NCBI RefSeq assembly: GCF_033042135.1
Contig: NZ_WBXM01000001.1
Coordinates: 1 to 64,000, forward strand
Direction: 5' to 3'
DNA: 64,000 bases
From: Haloechinothrix sp033042135
Lineage (GTDB): Bacteria; Actinomycetota; Actinomycetes; Mycobacteriales; Pseudonocardiaceae
The translations under genes were made by a program, and so were the position numbers. The notes beneath the pieces were generated by a model. It saw only the letters and a list, made by a program, of their open reading frames with translations, ran no database searches and was not told the origin of the DNA. Positions 48,869 to 57,445 of the stretch are shown in pieces. The stretch's first letter is position 1, and each line of letters begins with the position of its first letter.

Positions 48869-50392
48869 ATGCCCTTCGATATCTCCGTGATCGCGCTGTA
48901 CCTCGGCGGGATGGTCGCGCTCGGCTGGTACAGCCTGCGCCTGACCAAGACCAAGAAGGACTACCTGGTGGCAGGCAGGCGACTGGGCCCGATCATGTAC
49001 TCCGGCACCATGGCAGCTGTCGTACTCGGCGGCGCGTCCACCATCGGCGGCGTGGCGCTCGGCTACAGCCACGGGATCTCCGGGGCATGGCTGGTGCTGA
49101 CCATCGGGACCGGCATTCTGCTGCTGCACGCGCTGTTCGCACGGCGTCTTGTCCGGCTGCGCGTCTACACCGTCTCCGAGATGCTCAACCTCCGCTACGG
49201 CGGCTCCACGTCCGCGATCTCCGGGGTGGTGATGTGGGGGTACACGTTGATGCTGGCGGTGACCTCGACGCTGGCATTCGCGACGGTGTTCTCGGTACTG
49301 CTCGACATGCCGAGCGCGCTCGGCATCGCCATCGGCGGCGGCGTAGTGGTGGCCTACTCGGCGCTGGGCGGAATGTGGTCGATCACCCTGACCGACATGA
49401 CCCAGTTCGTGATCACCACGCTGGGCTTTCTTGTGATCCTGCTGCCGGTGTCGATCACCGCGGCAGGCGGGTTCGGCGAGATGCGTGCCTCACTGGATGC
49501 CAGCTACTTCCAGATCGACAGCATCGGCGGCGGCACCATCGCCACCTACGCCCTGATCTACGGATTCGGGCTGCTGATTGGCCAGGACATCTGGCAGCGG
49601 GTGTTCACCGCGCGGTCGGCGAAGACCGCCACCGTGGGCGGCATCGGCTCCGGAATCTACTGCCTCGGCTACGCGCTGGCCGGCGCGCTCATCGGTACCG
49701 CGGCCAGAACGCTGTACCCGAACCTGGACAACCCCGACAACGCCTTCGCCACCATCGTGGAGGATCTGCTGCCGGCCGGGCTCAGGGGACTGGTGCTCGC
49801 CGCCGCGCTGTCCGCACTGATGTCCACCGCCAGCGGCGCGCTCATCGCGTGTTCCACGGTGAGCACGAACGACATCCTCGAGCTGTTCCGGCGCCGCGGT
49901 GGCGCCCGCCGAGCCGGGAACCAGCAACCGCACGAAGGTAACGGCAGCGAGGTGCGCACCAACCGTGCCGCCACGCTCATCCTCGGACTCGCCGCGATCG
50001 GCATCGCCATGGTGGTCGATGATGTGGTCACCGCGCTCACCATCGCGTACAACATCCTCGTTGGCGGGCTGCTCGTGGCGATCCTGGGGGCGCTGCTGTG
50101 GAAGCGCGGCACGCGTCAGGGCGCTCTAGTATCGATGGTGGTCGGCACCGTCGTGGTGCTGGGCTCGATGATCACCGAAGGTCTGGATGCCAACGAGCCG
50201 ATCTACTACGGCCTGGCCGCCAGCCTGATCGCCTATGTCACCGTCAGCCTGCTCACCCCGCCGACCCCGGAGCCGGTGTTGCGGGCGTGGCAGCGGCGAC
50301 TGCGCGGGCAGCAGGATCACAACCGGCGGTCCGCAGTCGACGATCCGATCGAGGCCGCCAACACCGCGCACACCAGAAGGGAGCAGCAGTGA
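48869..50392 (+). CDS. Sodium/solute symporter (SSS family)
   Basis: The 507-residue protein has about 13 membrane helices. SSS features include LGGASTIGGVALGYSHG, a GGMWSITLTDMTQF block and LAAALSALMSTASGALIACSTV near the sixth to ninth helix, typical of PutP/pantothenate/urea-type carriers. It would import a small organic substrate with Na+. ATG 48869 follows GGGAGGAGGA. The stop overlaps the ureohydrolase gene (GTGA), so it presumably brings in the guanidino substrate of that enzyme. Confidence 0.87.
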   Translation: MPFDISVIALYLGGMVALGWYSLRLTKTKKDYLVAGRRLGPIMYSGTMAAVVLGGASTIGGVALGYSHGISGAWLVLTIGTGILLLHALFARRLVRLRVYTVSEMLNLRYGGSTSAISGVVMWGYTLMLAVTSTLAFATVFSVLLDMPSALGIAIGGGVVVAYSALGGMWSITLTDMTQFVITTLGFLVILLPVSITAAGGFGEMRASLDASYFQIDSIGGGTIATYALIYGFGLLIGQDIWQRVFTARSAKTATVGGIGSGIYCLGYALAGALIGTAARTLYPNLDNPDNAFATIVEDLLPAGLRGLVLAAALSALMSTASGALIACSTVSTNDILELFRRRGGARRAGNQQPHEGNGSEVRTNRAATLILGLAAIGIAMVVDDVVTALTIAYNILVGGLLVAILGALLWKRGTRQGALVSMVVGTVVVLGSMITEGLDANEPIYYGLAASLIAYVTVSLLTPPTPEPVLRAWQRRLRGQQDHNRRSAVDDPIEAANTAHTRREQQ

Positions 50393-51399
50393 CGGGACCA
50401 GCGGACCACCCGGCCCCACAAGGGCCGATCGACTCCTCGGCCGTTCCCCGATTCGCCGGGATCGCCACCTTCGCACGGCTACCCCGCGCCGAGGACGTGG
50501 CGCACGATGGCATTGCTACCGACGTCGCCGTGGTCGGCGCGCCGTTCGACACCGGTGTCTCCTACCGGCCAGGTGCACGATTCGGACCGTCCGCGGTCCG
50601 AGAGGCCAGCAGGCTGCTACGGCCATACCACCCGGCCATGCGGGTGTCGCCGTTCGCGAACCAGCAGGTCGCCGACGCCGGTGACGTCGCCATGAACCCG
50701 TACGACATCGGCGAGGCGGTGGCCACCCTCGAAGGTGCGGCTGACCGGTTCGCGACCGAGGGAACCACGCTGGTCACCATTGGTGGCGATCACACCATCG
50801 CGCTGCCGCTGCTGCGCTCGGTGGCCAAGCAGCACGGCCCGGTGGCGCTGCTGCACTTCGATGCCCACCTCGACACCTGGGACACCTACTTCGGCCAGCC
50901 GTACACCCACGGAACCCCGTTCCGCCGGGCCGTGGAGGAGGGCGTGCTCGACACCACGGCGCTGACCCACGTCGGCATCCGCGGGCCACTGTACGGGCCG
51001 TTCGACCTCGAGTCCGACGAGCGGCTCGGCTTCGGCATCGTGACCTCTTCGGATGTGCTGCGGCGTGGAGTGGACGAGATCGCGGCCACCATCGCCGGCC
51101 GGGTGGGTAACCGGCCGCTGTACATCTCGATCGACATCGACGTGTTGGATCCCGCCCACGCGCCGGGAACCGGCACGCCAGAGGCAGGCGGCATGACCAG
51201 CAGGGAACTGCTGGAGATCCTGCGCGGGCTGCGGGGCTGCAACCTGGTCGGCGCCGATGTCGTCGAGGTCGCTCCTGCCTACGATCACGCCGAGATCACG
51301 GCGCTGGCCGCGGCACATGTGGCCTACGACCTGGTGTGCCTGCTGGCCTCGCGCGGCGACCGGTACGCAGCGGGGAGCCATGAACAGCGCGAACGCTAG
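50389..51399 (+). CDS. Agmatinase-family ureohydrolase
   Basis: This 336-residue protein carries the di-metal motifs GGDHT (His135), HFDAHLD (Asp158, His160, Asp162) and SIDIDVLDP of the arginase/agmatinase family. The loop GDRYA replaces the family C-terminus. Members hydrolyse agmatine, guanidinobutyrate, guanidinopropionate or free guanidine, yielding urea. The substrate cannot be read off, because the specificity loops do not match arginase. It starts at GTG 50389, overlapping the symporter stop, and its stop lies 20 bases inside the TPP-enzyme gene. Confidence 0.86.
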   Translation: MTGPADHPAPQGPIDSSAVPRFAGIATFARLPRAEDVAHDGIATDVAVVGAPFDTGVSYRPGARFGPSAVREASRLLRPYHPAMRVSPFANQQVADAGDVAMNPYDIGEAVATLEGAADRFATEGTTLVTIGGDHTIALPLLRSVAKQHGPVALLHFDAHLDTWDTYFGQPYTHGTPFRRAVEEGVLDTTALTHVGIRGPLYGPFDLESDERLGFGIVTSSDVLRRGVDEIAATIAGRVGNRPLYISIDIDVLDPAHAPGTGTPEAGGMTSRELLEILRGLRGCNLVGADVVEVAPAYDHAEITALAAAHVAYDLVCLLASRGDRYAAGSHEQRER

Positions 51400-53044
51400 C
51401 CGGATCGGCGGCGATCTCGTCGTCGAGTCGCTACGGGCGCTCGGCGCGGACACCGCCTTCGGACTTCCTGGCCAGCACGCCCTCGGCCTGTTCGAGTCGC
51501 TGCGCCGTACCCCACAGATGCGGCTGCTCGGCGGCCGGGTGGAGAACAACCTGGCGTTCGCCGCTGATGGCTTCGCCCGCGCCCGCCTGGCCGCGCGTGC
51601 CACGGACCGGGACTGCCCGGTGCCTGTCACCCCGCTGCTGGTCTCCACCGGCCCCGGTGCCCTGCTGACGTTGCCCGCGCTACAGGAGTCGATGGCAGCG
51701 TCGGTACCGGTGCTGGGAATCTCCAGCCAGGTGCCGCTGGACGGGCTGGGCGGCGCCCGCCGCGGCTACCTGCACGAGCTGCCCGACCAGCAGGCGAGCT
51801 TCCGTGACGTGGTCAAGGGAACCTGGCTGGTCAGGCATACCGCGCAGATCCCCAGCGCGGTCCGTGCCGCTTGGGAGTCCGCGGCGAGCCCGCCGTACGG
51901 CCCCGTGTGGCTGGAGATCCCGCAGGACGTGCTGCTCGCTCCGGCGAGCCTGCCGCCGGTTACCTCGCTACGGGCCGATCCCGGTCGGCTGGCGCCGCTG
52001 CCCGAGCTCATCGAGGCCGCGGCCGAGCTGCTGGCCCGCGCGAAGCGACCGGTGATCCTGGCCGGTGGCGGCGTGCTGCGCAGCGGTGCGCAGGCCGAGC
52101 TCCGGTCGGTGGCCGAAGCGCTGCGGGCGCCGGTGCTGACCACGTTCGGCGGCAAGGGTGCCTTCGGCTGGAACGACCCGCTCTCCGCGCAGTCCTGGCT
52201 GGAGGACGGCCACACCACCGAGTACCTGGAGGCGGCGGATGTGCTGCTGGTGGTCGGGTCCGGGCTCGGCGAGCTGTCCAGCAACTACCACAGCTTCGCC
52301 CCGCGCGGCCGGGTCATCCACATCGAGGCCGATGCCGCCACACTCGGCGCGGCGCACCCGTCGCTCGGTATCCACGCCGATGCCGCCGCCGCACTGGCCG
52401 CGCTGTACCAGCTACTTCCGTCCCACCAACCCGATGGCGAGGCGGAGCGCTCAGCCGTCGAGCTGCTGCGGCTGGTCGACGCGAGGCTCGCCGAGCAGGA
52501 CCTGGAGCGCGAGCGATCGCTGCTTGCCGACGTACGCGCCGCGCTGCCGGAAGGAACGCCGAGTTACTGGGATATGACCATTCTCGGGTACTGGGCGTGG
52601 TCGGCGTGGAATCCGGACAGCGCGCCGATCCATACCGCACAGGGCACCGGCGGGCTCGGCTACGGCCTTCCCGCGGCGCTGGGTGCGGCCGCACACGCGG
52701 GTGGCGTGCTTGCCGTCTCCGGCGACGGCGGCGCGGCATACGGGGTGGCGGAGCTGGCCACCGCGGTGGAGTATCAGCTCGATGTCACCTGGCTGATCAT
52801 CGACGACGGCGGTTACGGGATCCTCCGCGAGTACCAGACCGCCACGTTCGGCCACACCACGGCCACCGAGCTGGCGCGCCCTGACTTCGCGGCACTGGCC
52901 CGCTCGTTCGGGGTGCCCGCCACGGTAGCCAGCCTGGCCTCGATCCGCGATGACCTCGGCGCTGCGCTGCGCTCGCCGGGACCGTCGGTAGTGGTCCTGC
53001 CCGCCGAGCTCCGGATGTTCGAGCCCAGCTCGCCGCGCCGCTAG
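51380..53044 (+). CDS. Thiamine pyrophosphate-dependent enzyme (acetolactate-synthase-like)
   Basis: The 554-residue protein has three domains. The N-terminal Pyr domain has TAFGLPGQHALGLFESL and the activating glutamate in RVENNLAFAADGFAR. The central FAD/transhydrogenase-like domain is at about 195-335. The C-terminal PP domain has SGDGGAAYGVAELATAV (GDG motif, TPP-Mg2+ site). It is related to acetolactate synthase, glyoxylate carboligase and benzoylformate decarboxylase. Following a ureohydrolase, it could decarboxylate the 2-oxo acid left after urea and ammonia are removed. That is inference from order. It overlaps the ureohydrolase gene. Confidence 0.84.
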   Translation: MNSANASRIGGDLVVESLRALGADTAFGLPGQHALGLFESLRRTPQMRLLGGRVENNLAFAADGFARARLAARATDRDCPVPVTPLLVSTGPGALLTLPALQESMAASVPVLGISSQVPLDGLGGARRGYLHELPDQQASFRDVVKGTWLVRHTAQIPSAVRAAWESAASPPYGPVWLEIPQDVLLAPASLPPVTSLRADPGRLAPLPELIEAAAELLARAKRPVILAGGGVLRSGAQAELRSVAEALRAPVLTTFGGKGAFGWNDPLSAQSWLEDGHTTEYLEAADVLLVVGSGLGELSSNYHSFAPRGRVIHIEADAATLGAAHPSLGIHADAAAALAALYQLLPSHQPDGEAERSAVELLRLVDARLAEQDLERERSLLADVRAALPEGTPSYWDMTILGYWAWSAWNPDSAPIHTAQGTGGLGYGLPAALGAAAHAGGVLAVSGDGGAAYGVAELATAVEYQLDVTWLIIDDGGYGILREYQTATFGHTTATELARPDFAALARSFGVPATVASLASIRDDLGAALRSPGPSVVVLPAELRMFEPSSPRR

Positions 53045-53077
53045 CCAGCGGGCGCGGATGCGGATTGGTGCCGACGT

Positions 53078-53995
53078 TCAGTACAGCACGAAGGTGTCGA
53101 GCTGCGCGAAGCGGACCGCGAACACCCCGAGCAGCGCGACGAGCAGCAGCACGACCGCGCCCGCCTGCCAGCGGGTGCGGTGGCGCTCGGGGGAGTACAC
53201 CATGGCCAGGCACACCAGCGCGCCCATGACCAACCCGCCGAGGTGACCAAGCCAGGAGATCTGCGGGACACCAAAGCTGATCACCAGGTTGATCGCGATG
53301 ATGCCGAGAATCGGCGTGAGATTCAGCCGCAACCGCAGCACCGCGATGAGGATCCCGCCGAGCACGCCGTACACGGCACCCGAGGCACCCGCCGTCTGGG
53401 TGCCCAGGTCGGAGAACGCGAACACTGCGGCACTGCCGCCGAGCAGCGCCAACCCGTACAGCGCGAGGTAGCGGGTGGGGCCGAGCAGCCGCTCCAGCTC
53501 CCTGCCGAGGATCCACAGCGCGAGCATGTTCACGGCGAGGTGCATCAGCCCGAAGTGCAGGAACCCGGAGGTGATCAGGCGCCACCACTCGCCTGCGGCC
53601 ACGATGGGCGGCCAGAGCACGCCGAGCTCCATCACCCGCGACTCGAAGTTGCGCATCACGTCCTGCGCCTGCGCCGCGGTCACGGCGAACACGGCGACGT
53701 TGATGGCGATCAGCGCGTAGGTGACCGTCGGGTAACGCGGCATCCTGGCGCCCGCGATGGTGCGGTAGCCAAACTCCGACTTGCGGTATCGCGCCCGCTG
53801 CGCCTGCTGCTCCTTGCGCGCGGCGGCGACACAGTCCACGCAGTGATAGCCGACGGAGGCCTCCCGCAGGCAGTCCGGGCAGGCGAACCGCTCGCAGCGC
53901 GCGCACCGCAACCCGGTGGCCCGTTGGGGGTGCCACCAGCAGGTTCGTGACGGCGACGCGCCCGCCTGCCCCGGCTGCTGTGGGGGTTCATTCAC
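53078..53995 (-). CDS. Rhomboid family intramembrane serine protease with N-terminal zinc ribbon
   Basis: The protein is about 305 residues. An N-terminal B-box/zinc-ribbon-like region has CWWHPQRATGLRCARCERFACPDC followed by HCVDC, split here into its Cys pairs. Six or seven membrane helices follow, with the catalytic Ser in GASGAVYGVLGG and the His in HLGGLVMGALV. Rhomboids cleave single-pass proteins within the membrane. The GTG at 53995 has AGGTGG eight bases upstream; GTG 54007 is an alternative. It lies downstream of ppiA on the same strand with a 31-base gap, as in other actinobacteria. Confidence 0.88.
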   Translation of the reverse strand: MNEPPQQPGQAGASPSRTCWWHPQRATGLRCARCERFACPDCLREASVGYHCVDCVAAARKEQQAQRARYRKSEFGYRTIAGARMPRYPTVTYALIAINVAVFAVTAAQAQDVMRNFESRVMELGVLWPPIVAAGEWWRLITSGFLHFGLMHLAVNMLALWILGRELERLLGPTRYLALYGLALLGGSAAVFAFSDLGTQTAGASGAVYGVLGGILIAVLRLRLNLTPILGIIAINLVISFGVPQISWLGHLGGLVMGALVCLAMVYSPERHRTRWQAGAVVLLLVALLGVFAVRFAQLDTFVLY

Positions 53996-54026
53996 CGGAC
54001 CATCCACCTCGCAGGACGCCTTTCCG

Positions 54027-54575
54027 TCAGCTTCGGTCGATGCTCACGCGCTCGATCACGATGTCTTCGAGCGGCTTGTCCCCGGGCCCCGTGGGTGTGG
54101 TCGCGATGGCGTCCACGACCCGGCGGGAGTCCTCGTCGGCGACCTCACCGAAGATCGTGTGCTTGAAGTTGAGGTGCGTCGTGGGTCCGACCGTGATGAA
54201 GAACTGCGAGCCGTTGCTGTTCGGCCCCGCGTTCGCCATCGCCAGCAGGTACGGCCGGTTGAACTGTAGCTCGGGGTGGAACTCGTCGCCGAACTTGTAT
54301 CCGGGCCCGCCGCGACCGGTGCCGGTCGGGTCGCCGCCCTGGATCATGAAGCCGTCGATGACCCGATGGAAGATGCATCCGTCGTAGAACGGTCCCGACA
54401 TCTCGCCCTTGGCATTGGGCTGCGTGTACTCTTTGGTCCCTTCGGCGAGCTCCACGAAGTTCGCGACCGTTTTCGGCGCGTGGTCACCGAACAGGGTGAG
54501 GCGGATATCGCCCATGGTCGTGTGCAGCGTGGCCTCGAGGGACGCTCCAACGGGGGATTCGTTGCTTTCAGTCAC
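54027..54575 (-). CDS. ppiA: Peptidyl-prolyl cis-trans isomerase (cyclophilin)
   Basis: This 182-residue single-domain cyclophilin has FHRVIDGFMIQGGDPTGTGRGGPGYKF (in shorter blocks: FHRVI, MIQGGDPTG), NGSQFFIT and the HTIFGEV stretch, covering the catalytic Arg, Phe and His residues. It has no signal peptide, so it is cytoplasmic and likely a folding catalyst. In position it equals Rv0009 of M. tuberculosis. It is divergent from the Lys/Ala-rich protein gene, with 230 bases of promoter region between. Confidence 0.92.
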   Translation of the reverse strand: MTESNESPVGASLEATLHTTMGDIRLTLFGDHAPKTVANFVELAEGTKEYTQPNAKGEMSGPFYDGCIFHRVIDGFMIQGGDPTGTGRGGPGYKFGDEFHPELQFNRPYLLAMANAGPNSNGSQFFITVGPTTHLNFKHTIFGEVADEDSRRVVDAIATTPTGPGDKPLEDIVIERVSIDRS

Positions 54576-54807
54576 TCGAACATCGTGCCACCTTGTATTG
54601 TGGCGTCATAGTCGGGCCAGCTCCGGCTCGTCCGGGCTGACCCCGAACCGACACGGATACGTACGACGGCGAGTGGGTACGACCAGGGACGCTCCGCGTT
54701 CCCTACACGCGTGATCTTGGTGTCCTGTAGCGGGCACACAGCGCGCTCAGGGGGCAGTATTGGGTGAGGGACAACACCACACAACGACGGATGATGAGGT
54801 GAAGGCC

Positions 54808-55707
54808 ATGTCTCGAGGCCCAGATTCGATGGGTGAGTCTGTCAAGAGCGGCTTGCATTCAGTGCGCCAGCGGGCCTCAGAAGCTGGCAAGGTAGGCGCG
54901 GAAGTGACGTCCAACGCCGCGGCCGTTGCCGACCGGAAGCTTGCCGAGCACGGCATGAGCCCTGCACAGTTGGCTGAGTCGGTCTCTGAAGGAGCAGATA
55001 CCGCCCGCAAGGAGGTCACCAAGGGCACGCGCCGCGCCCGCAAGCAGCTAGAGCGTAAGGCGAAGCAGGCGCGCAAGGACCTCGCTCGCGGTGCGGAGAA
55101 GGCACGAAAGGAAGCCGCTATGCAGGAAGCGGAGGCCATCAAGGCCAACGCGGCGAAGCCGACCCGCAAGGACAAGAAGGAGGCTATCAAGACGGCCAAG
55201 AAGGCGGGCACGTCGAAGAAGCAGGCGAAGAAGGACTTGAAGGAGAGCAAGAAGCAGGCGAAGGCGGCCAAGAAGGAAGCCAAGGCGGTCGCCGCCCAGG
55301 CCAAGGACGGCAAGCGTCGTCGCTGGCCGTGGGTGCTCGGCCTCGGGGCCGTGGCCGCGGGCGTGGCCTACGCGATGCGGCCGAAGCCGGAGCCGCCGCT
55401 CGCCCCGGTTCCGCCGCGCTCCGACGGGCAGCACCCGGCACCTCCGGAGGCCAGCACCACGCCGTCCGCCGCTTCCTCGGCGACCTCGTCCGGCTCCGCT
55501 GGCGGCTCGTCGGCGAGCACGTCGGCCGGCTCGTCGGCGTCGCCGAGCGCGAGCGGCTCCAAGTCGGAGTCGAGCTCGGCTGCGGGCAAGCAGTCCGGCT
55601 CCGGCGCCTCCGCGCAGGACAAGTCCGCGCAATCCGGTTCCAAGGACACCCCGCAGCAGCGCAGCGCCAACGAGGACCGGCAGTCCGGGGCTAACAAGAA
55701 GAGCTGA
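54808..55707 (+). CDS. Lys/Ala-rich protein with one membrane segment
   Basis: This 299-residue protein has an unusual composition. Residues 1-60 are mixed and helical. Residues about 60-170 are strongly basic and Ala/Lys/Glu-rich (histone-H1-like repeats of KK and AKKA), probably a long coiled coil. RRRWPWVLGLGAVAAGVAYAM (about 171-191) looks like a membrane helix. The tail (about 200-299) is Ser/Ala/Pro/Gly-rich and disordered. The basic half may bind nucleic acid or the membrane surface; a nucleoid-tethering role is only a guess. The start at ATG 54808 follows GAGGTGAAGG. A 17-bp terminator hairpin follows. Confidence 0.7.
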   Translation: MSRGPDSMGESVKSGLHSVRQRASEAGKVGAEVTSNAAAVADRKLAEHGMSPAQLAESVSEGADTARKEVTKGTRRARKQLERKAKQARKDLARGAEKARKEAAMQEAEAIKANAAKPTRKDKKEAIKTAKKAGTSKKQAKKDLKESKKQAKAAKKEAKAVAAQAKDGKRRRWPWVLGLGAVAAGVAYAMRPKPEPPLAPVPPRSDGQHPAPPEASTTPSAASSATSSGSAGGSSASTSAGSSASPSASGSKSESSSAAGKQSGSGASAQDKSAQSGSKDTPQQRSANEDRQSGANKKS

Positions 55708-55728
55708 CAGCGCCCTTCGCGCCGCAGA

Positions 55729-55766
55729 CGATGGGCCGGGGATCGATCACGATCCCCGGCCCATCG
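55729..55766. terminator. Strong bidirectional hairpin terminator
   Basis: Positions 55729-55745 and 55750-55766 form a perfect 17-bp stem with an ATCA loop, between convergent genes. It has no T-run. It is the strongest simple hairpin in this part of the window. Confidence 0.8.
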
Positions 55767-55840
55767 TGCGTTGCGCGGGTTGACCGTACGGGTCAGCCAC
55801 GTTTCGGGCGCTGCGGTATGCCTGCCGCGGCGCCCGCTGG

Positions 55841-56290
55841 TTACTGGGCGCCGTGCTTGGTCAGCAACTCGGCCAGCCGCGGCAGCGCGGCCTCCACGTG
55901 GTTCTTGCCCTGCGGGCGCAGCTTGTCGTACACCTTCTTGATGGTTTCCCGCCGGGAGGCTTGCGCGCGGGAGTCGGTCACGCCGAGCAGGGCGTCGGCG
56001 ATCTCGTCGGAACGCCCGTCGAAGTACTCGGCCAGCGAGCCACCGCCTGTCTCGCGGTAGTCCGTGTAGAACGGCTCCAGGCTGGCGGTGAAGTCGTCGA
56101 GCAGGCTGTCCACCGCTTCACCGATGATGCCCGGCTTGATCTTCTTCACCACGCCGTAGCCACCCTTGATGGCCGTGCCCGACATTCCGCTCTTGCTGTC
56201 GACCTCGTCGTCGATCAGCTGCTGCATGTCCGCGACGACGGTGGGGCGGTTGCTCTCGTCGAGCAGGATCTCCTTCAGCGTTGCAGCCAC
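55841..56290 (-). CDS. DUF6918-like helical protein
   Basis: The 149-residue protein runs VAATLKEILLDESNRPTVVADMQQLIDDEV, then SGMSGTAIKGGYGVVKKIKPGI and helical sequence (read in shorter blocks). The pattern of a VxxLxxLLLD start and an AIKxxY...KxxxPG block is that of a small uncharacterised actinobacterial family (recalled, not searched). It is soluble and has no catalytic motif. The GTG at 56290 is preferred, with GAAAGGAC upstream; the in-frame ATG 56335 would add 15 unrelated residues. Confidence 0.7.
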   Translation of the reverse strand: MAATLKEILLDESNRPTVVADMQQLIDDEVDSKSGMSGTAIKGGYGVVKKIKPGIIGEAVDSLLDDFTASLEPFYTDYRETGGGSLAEYFDGRSDEIADALLGVTDSRAQASRRETIKKVYDKLRPQGKNHVEAALPRLAELLTKHGAQ

Positions 56291-56592
56291 GTCTGTTGTG
56301 TCCTTTCCCGTGTTTCCTGCGTATCGGTTCGTCACTAGTCATCCGGCCGTCGCCGGCCTCCCCGTGACGGCCCTTCTGGCTCCCGTGCATCGCTGGACAC
56401 GCCCTGATCGGCTGCGACAGCTCCGATGTGGACGCTTTGCCGGTTTCGGGCCCGCGATCGCGCAGCGACGCACTGTACTCCCGGCCGGGCGATCCCCCTC
56501 GCCTGCCTCCCCGCTACCCGAACGCCGAGCACGCGCGGAACTTTATACCGTGTCTCGTTTCCGCCGACAGGGAGTCTCGACACGGCCGCCGG

Positions 56593-57322
56593 TCAGTCCG
56601 CGAGCAAGTGCTGAGTGAGCGCCCACGCGCTGGCGTGATCGGCGAGGAAGAAAGCCTCGATGGCGAGCCCGGCCAGCGTGACGTCCGCCGGATTACCGAA
56701 CACCGTCGTGGTGCTCGCGAACCGCACCTCCCCCGCGGCCGAGCGGAACCGTAGCGGGACGACCAGCTGATCGCCGGGCAACGTGTCGGGTTCCGATCTC
56801 CCGGCGGGGTACCCCGCGAGTTCCCAGGATCCGCGGCGCCATCCCGTCCGGATGCAGGCTCAGTCGCAGCACGTTCAGCGGCGGTTCGAGCAGGTGCTCC
56901 GCGGCGTCTACAGTGAACAGCGAAACCGTCGCGTTGGCCTCGACCAGGTTCCAGTCGCTGTCCACCAGGACGGCCGGGTACGGCTCGTGCCCGCGCAGCA
57001 CCTGCCGGATCCCGGCGCGTATCGCGTCCATCCCGGGCTCGTCGAGGGCGCGTTCGGTGTAGCGGGGTGCGTACCCGCCTGCCAGCAAGAGCCGGTTGCG
57101 CTCGCGCAATGCGAGCTCCAACGACGTGGCGAGCGTGTCGATCATCGTGCTGGTCGGCTTCGACCGTCCCGTTTCGATGAAGCTGAGATGCCGTGTGGAC
57201 ACGCCAGCTCGGAGCGAGAGCTCGAGCTGGCTGAACTTGCGTCGCAGCCGCCACGCGCGGAGCAGTTCCCCTACACTCGCCCCCTCCCGCAGGGCGGGAT
57301 CGGTGGCTTGCCCTGTCGTCAT
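56593..57322 (-). pseudogene. MmyB-like XRE regulator with internal deletion and frameshift
   Basis: From ATG 57322 the protein reads as a MmyB-family regulator: XRE HTH (about residues 15-75, with FSQLELSLRAGVSTRHLSFIE) then AVLVDSDWNLVEAN and LHPDGMAPRIL. At that point (about 56820) the frame changes. The next frame starts ELAGYPAGRSEPD and ends in VPLRFRSAAGEVRFASTTTVFG and the terminal helix, the normal C-terminus. The usual NLAxWRxHLLxRLRR-type segment (about 25-30 residues) between these points is missing. The deletion is out of frame, so the product lacks its C-terminal third. Confidence 0.68.
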
Positions 57323-57335
57323 ATTCCGGACAGTA
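57323..57335 (-). promoter_or_regulatory. Probable leaderless promoter (-10 TACTGT)
   Basis: On the minus strand TACTGT (57335-57330) lies seven bases from ATG 57322, with no ribosome-binding site between. This is the third leaderless-type start seen in the window. Confidence 0.42.
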
Positions 57336-57445
57336 CGGACGGTTCCGCACGGGGTCCATTACCTCGGAGGTCATCGACACCCGGCGCGATCGCGGAAAGG
57401 CTGGGACGCGAAGAACGCACCTGTGGACGGGAGAAGGGGAATCCG

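Noticed and set aside
53071..53080. Fourth copy of the dyad repeat at the end of the rhomboid gene
   Set aside because: ACGTTCA overlaps the stop as in the other copies, but the remainder does not match the conserved spacer or the second arm, so it could be chance.
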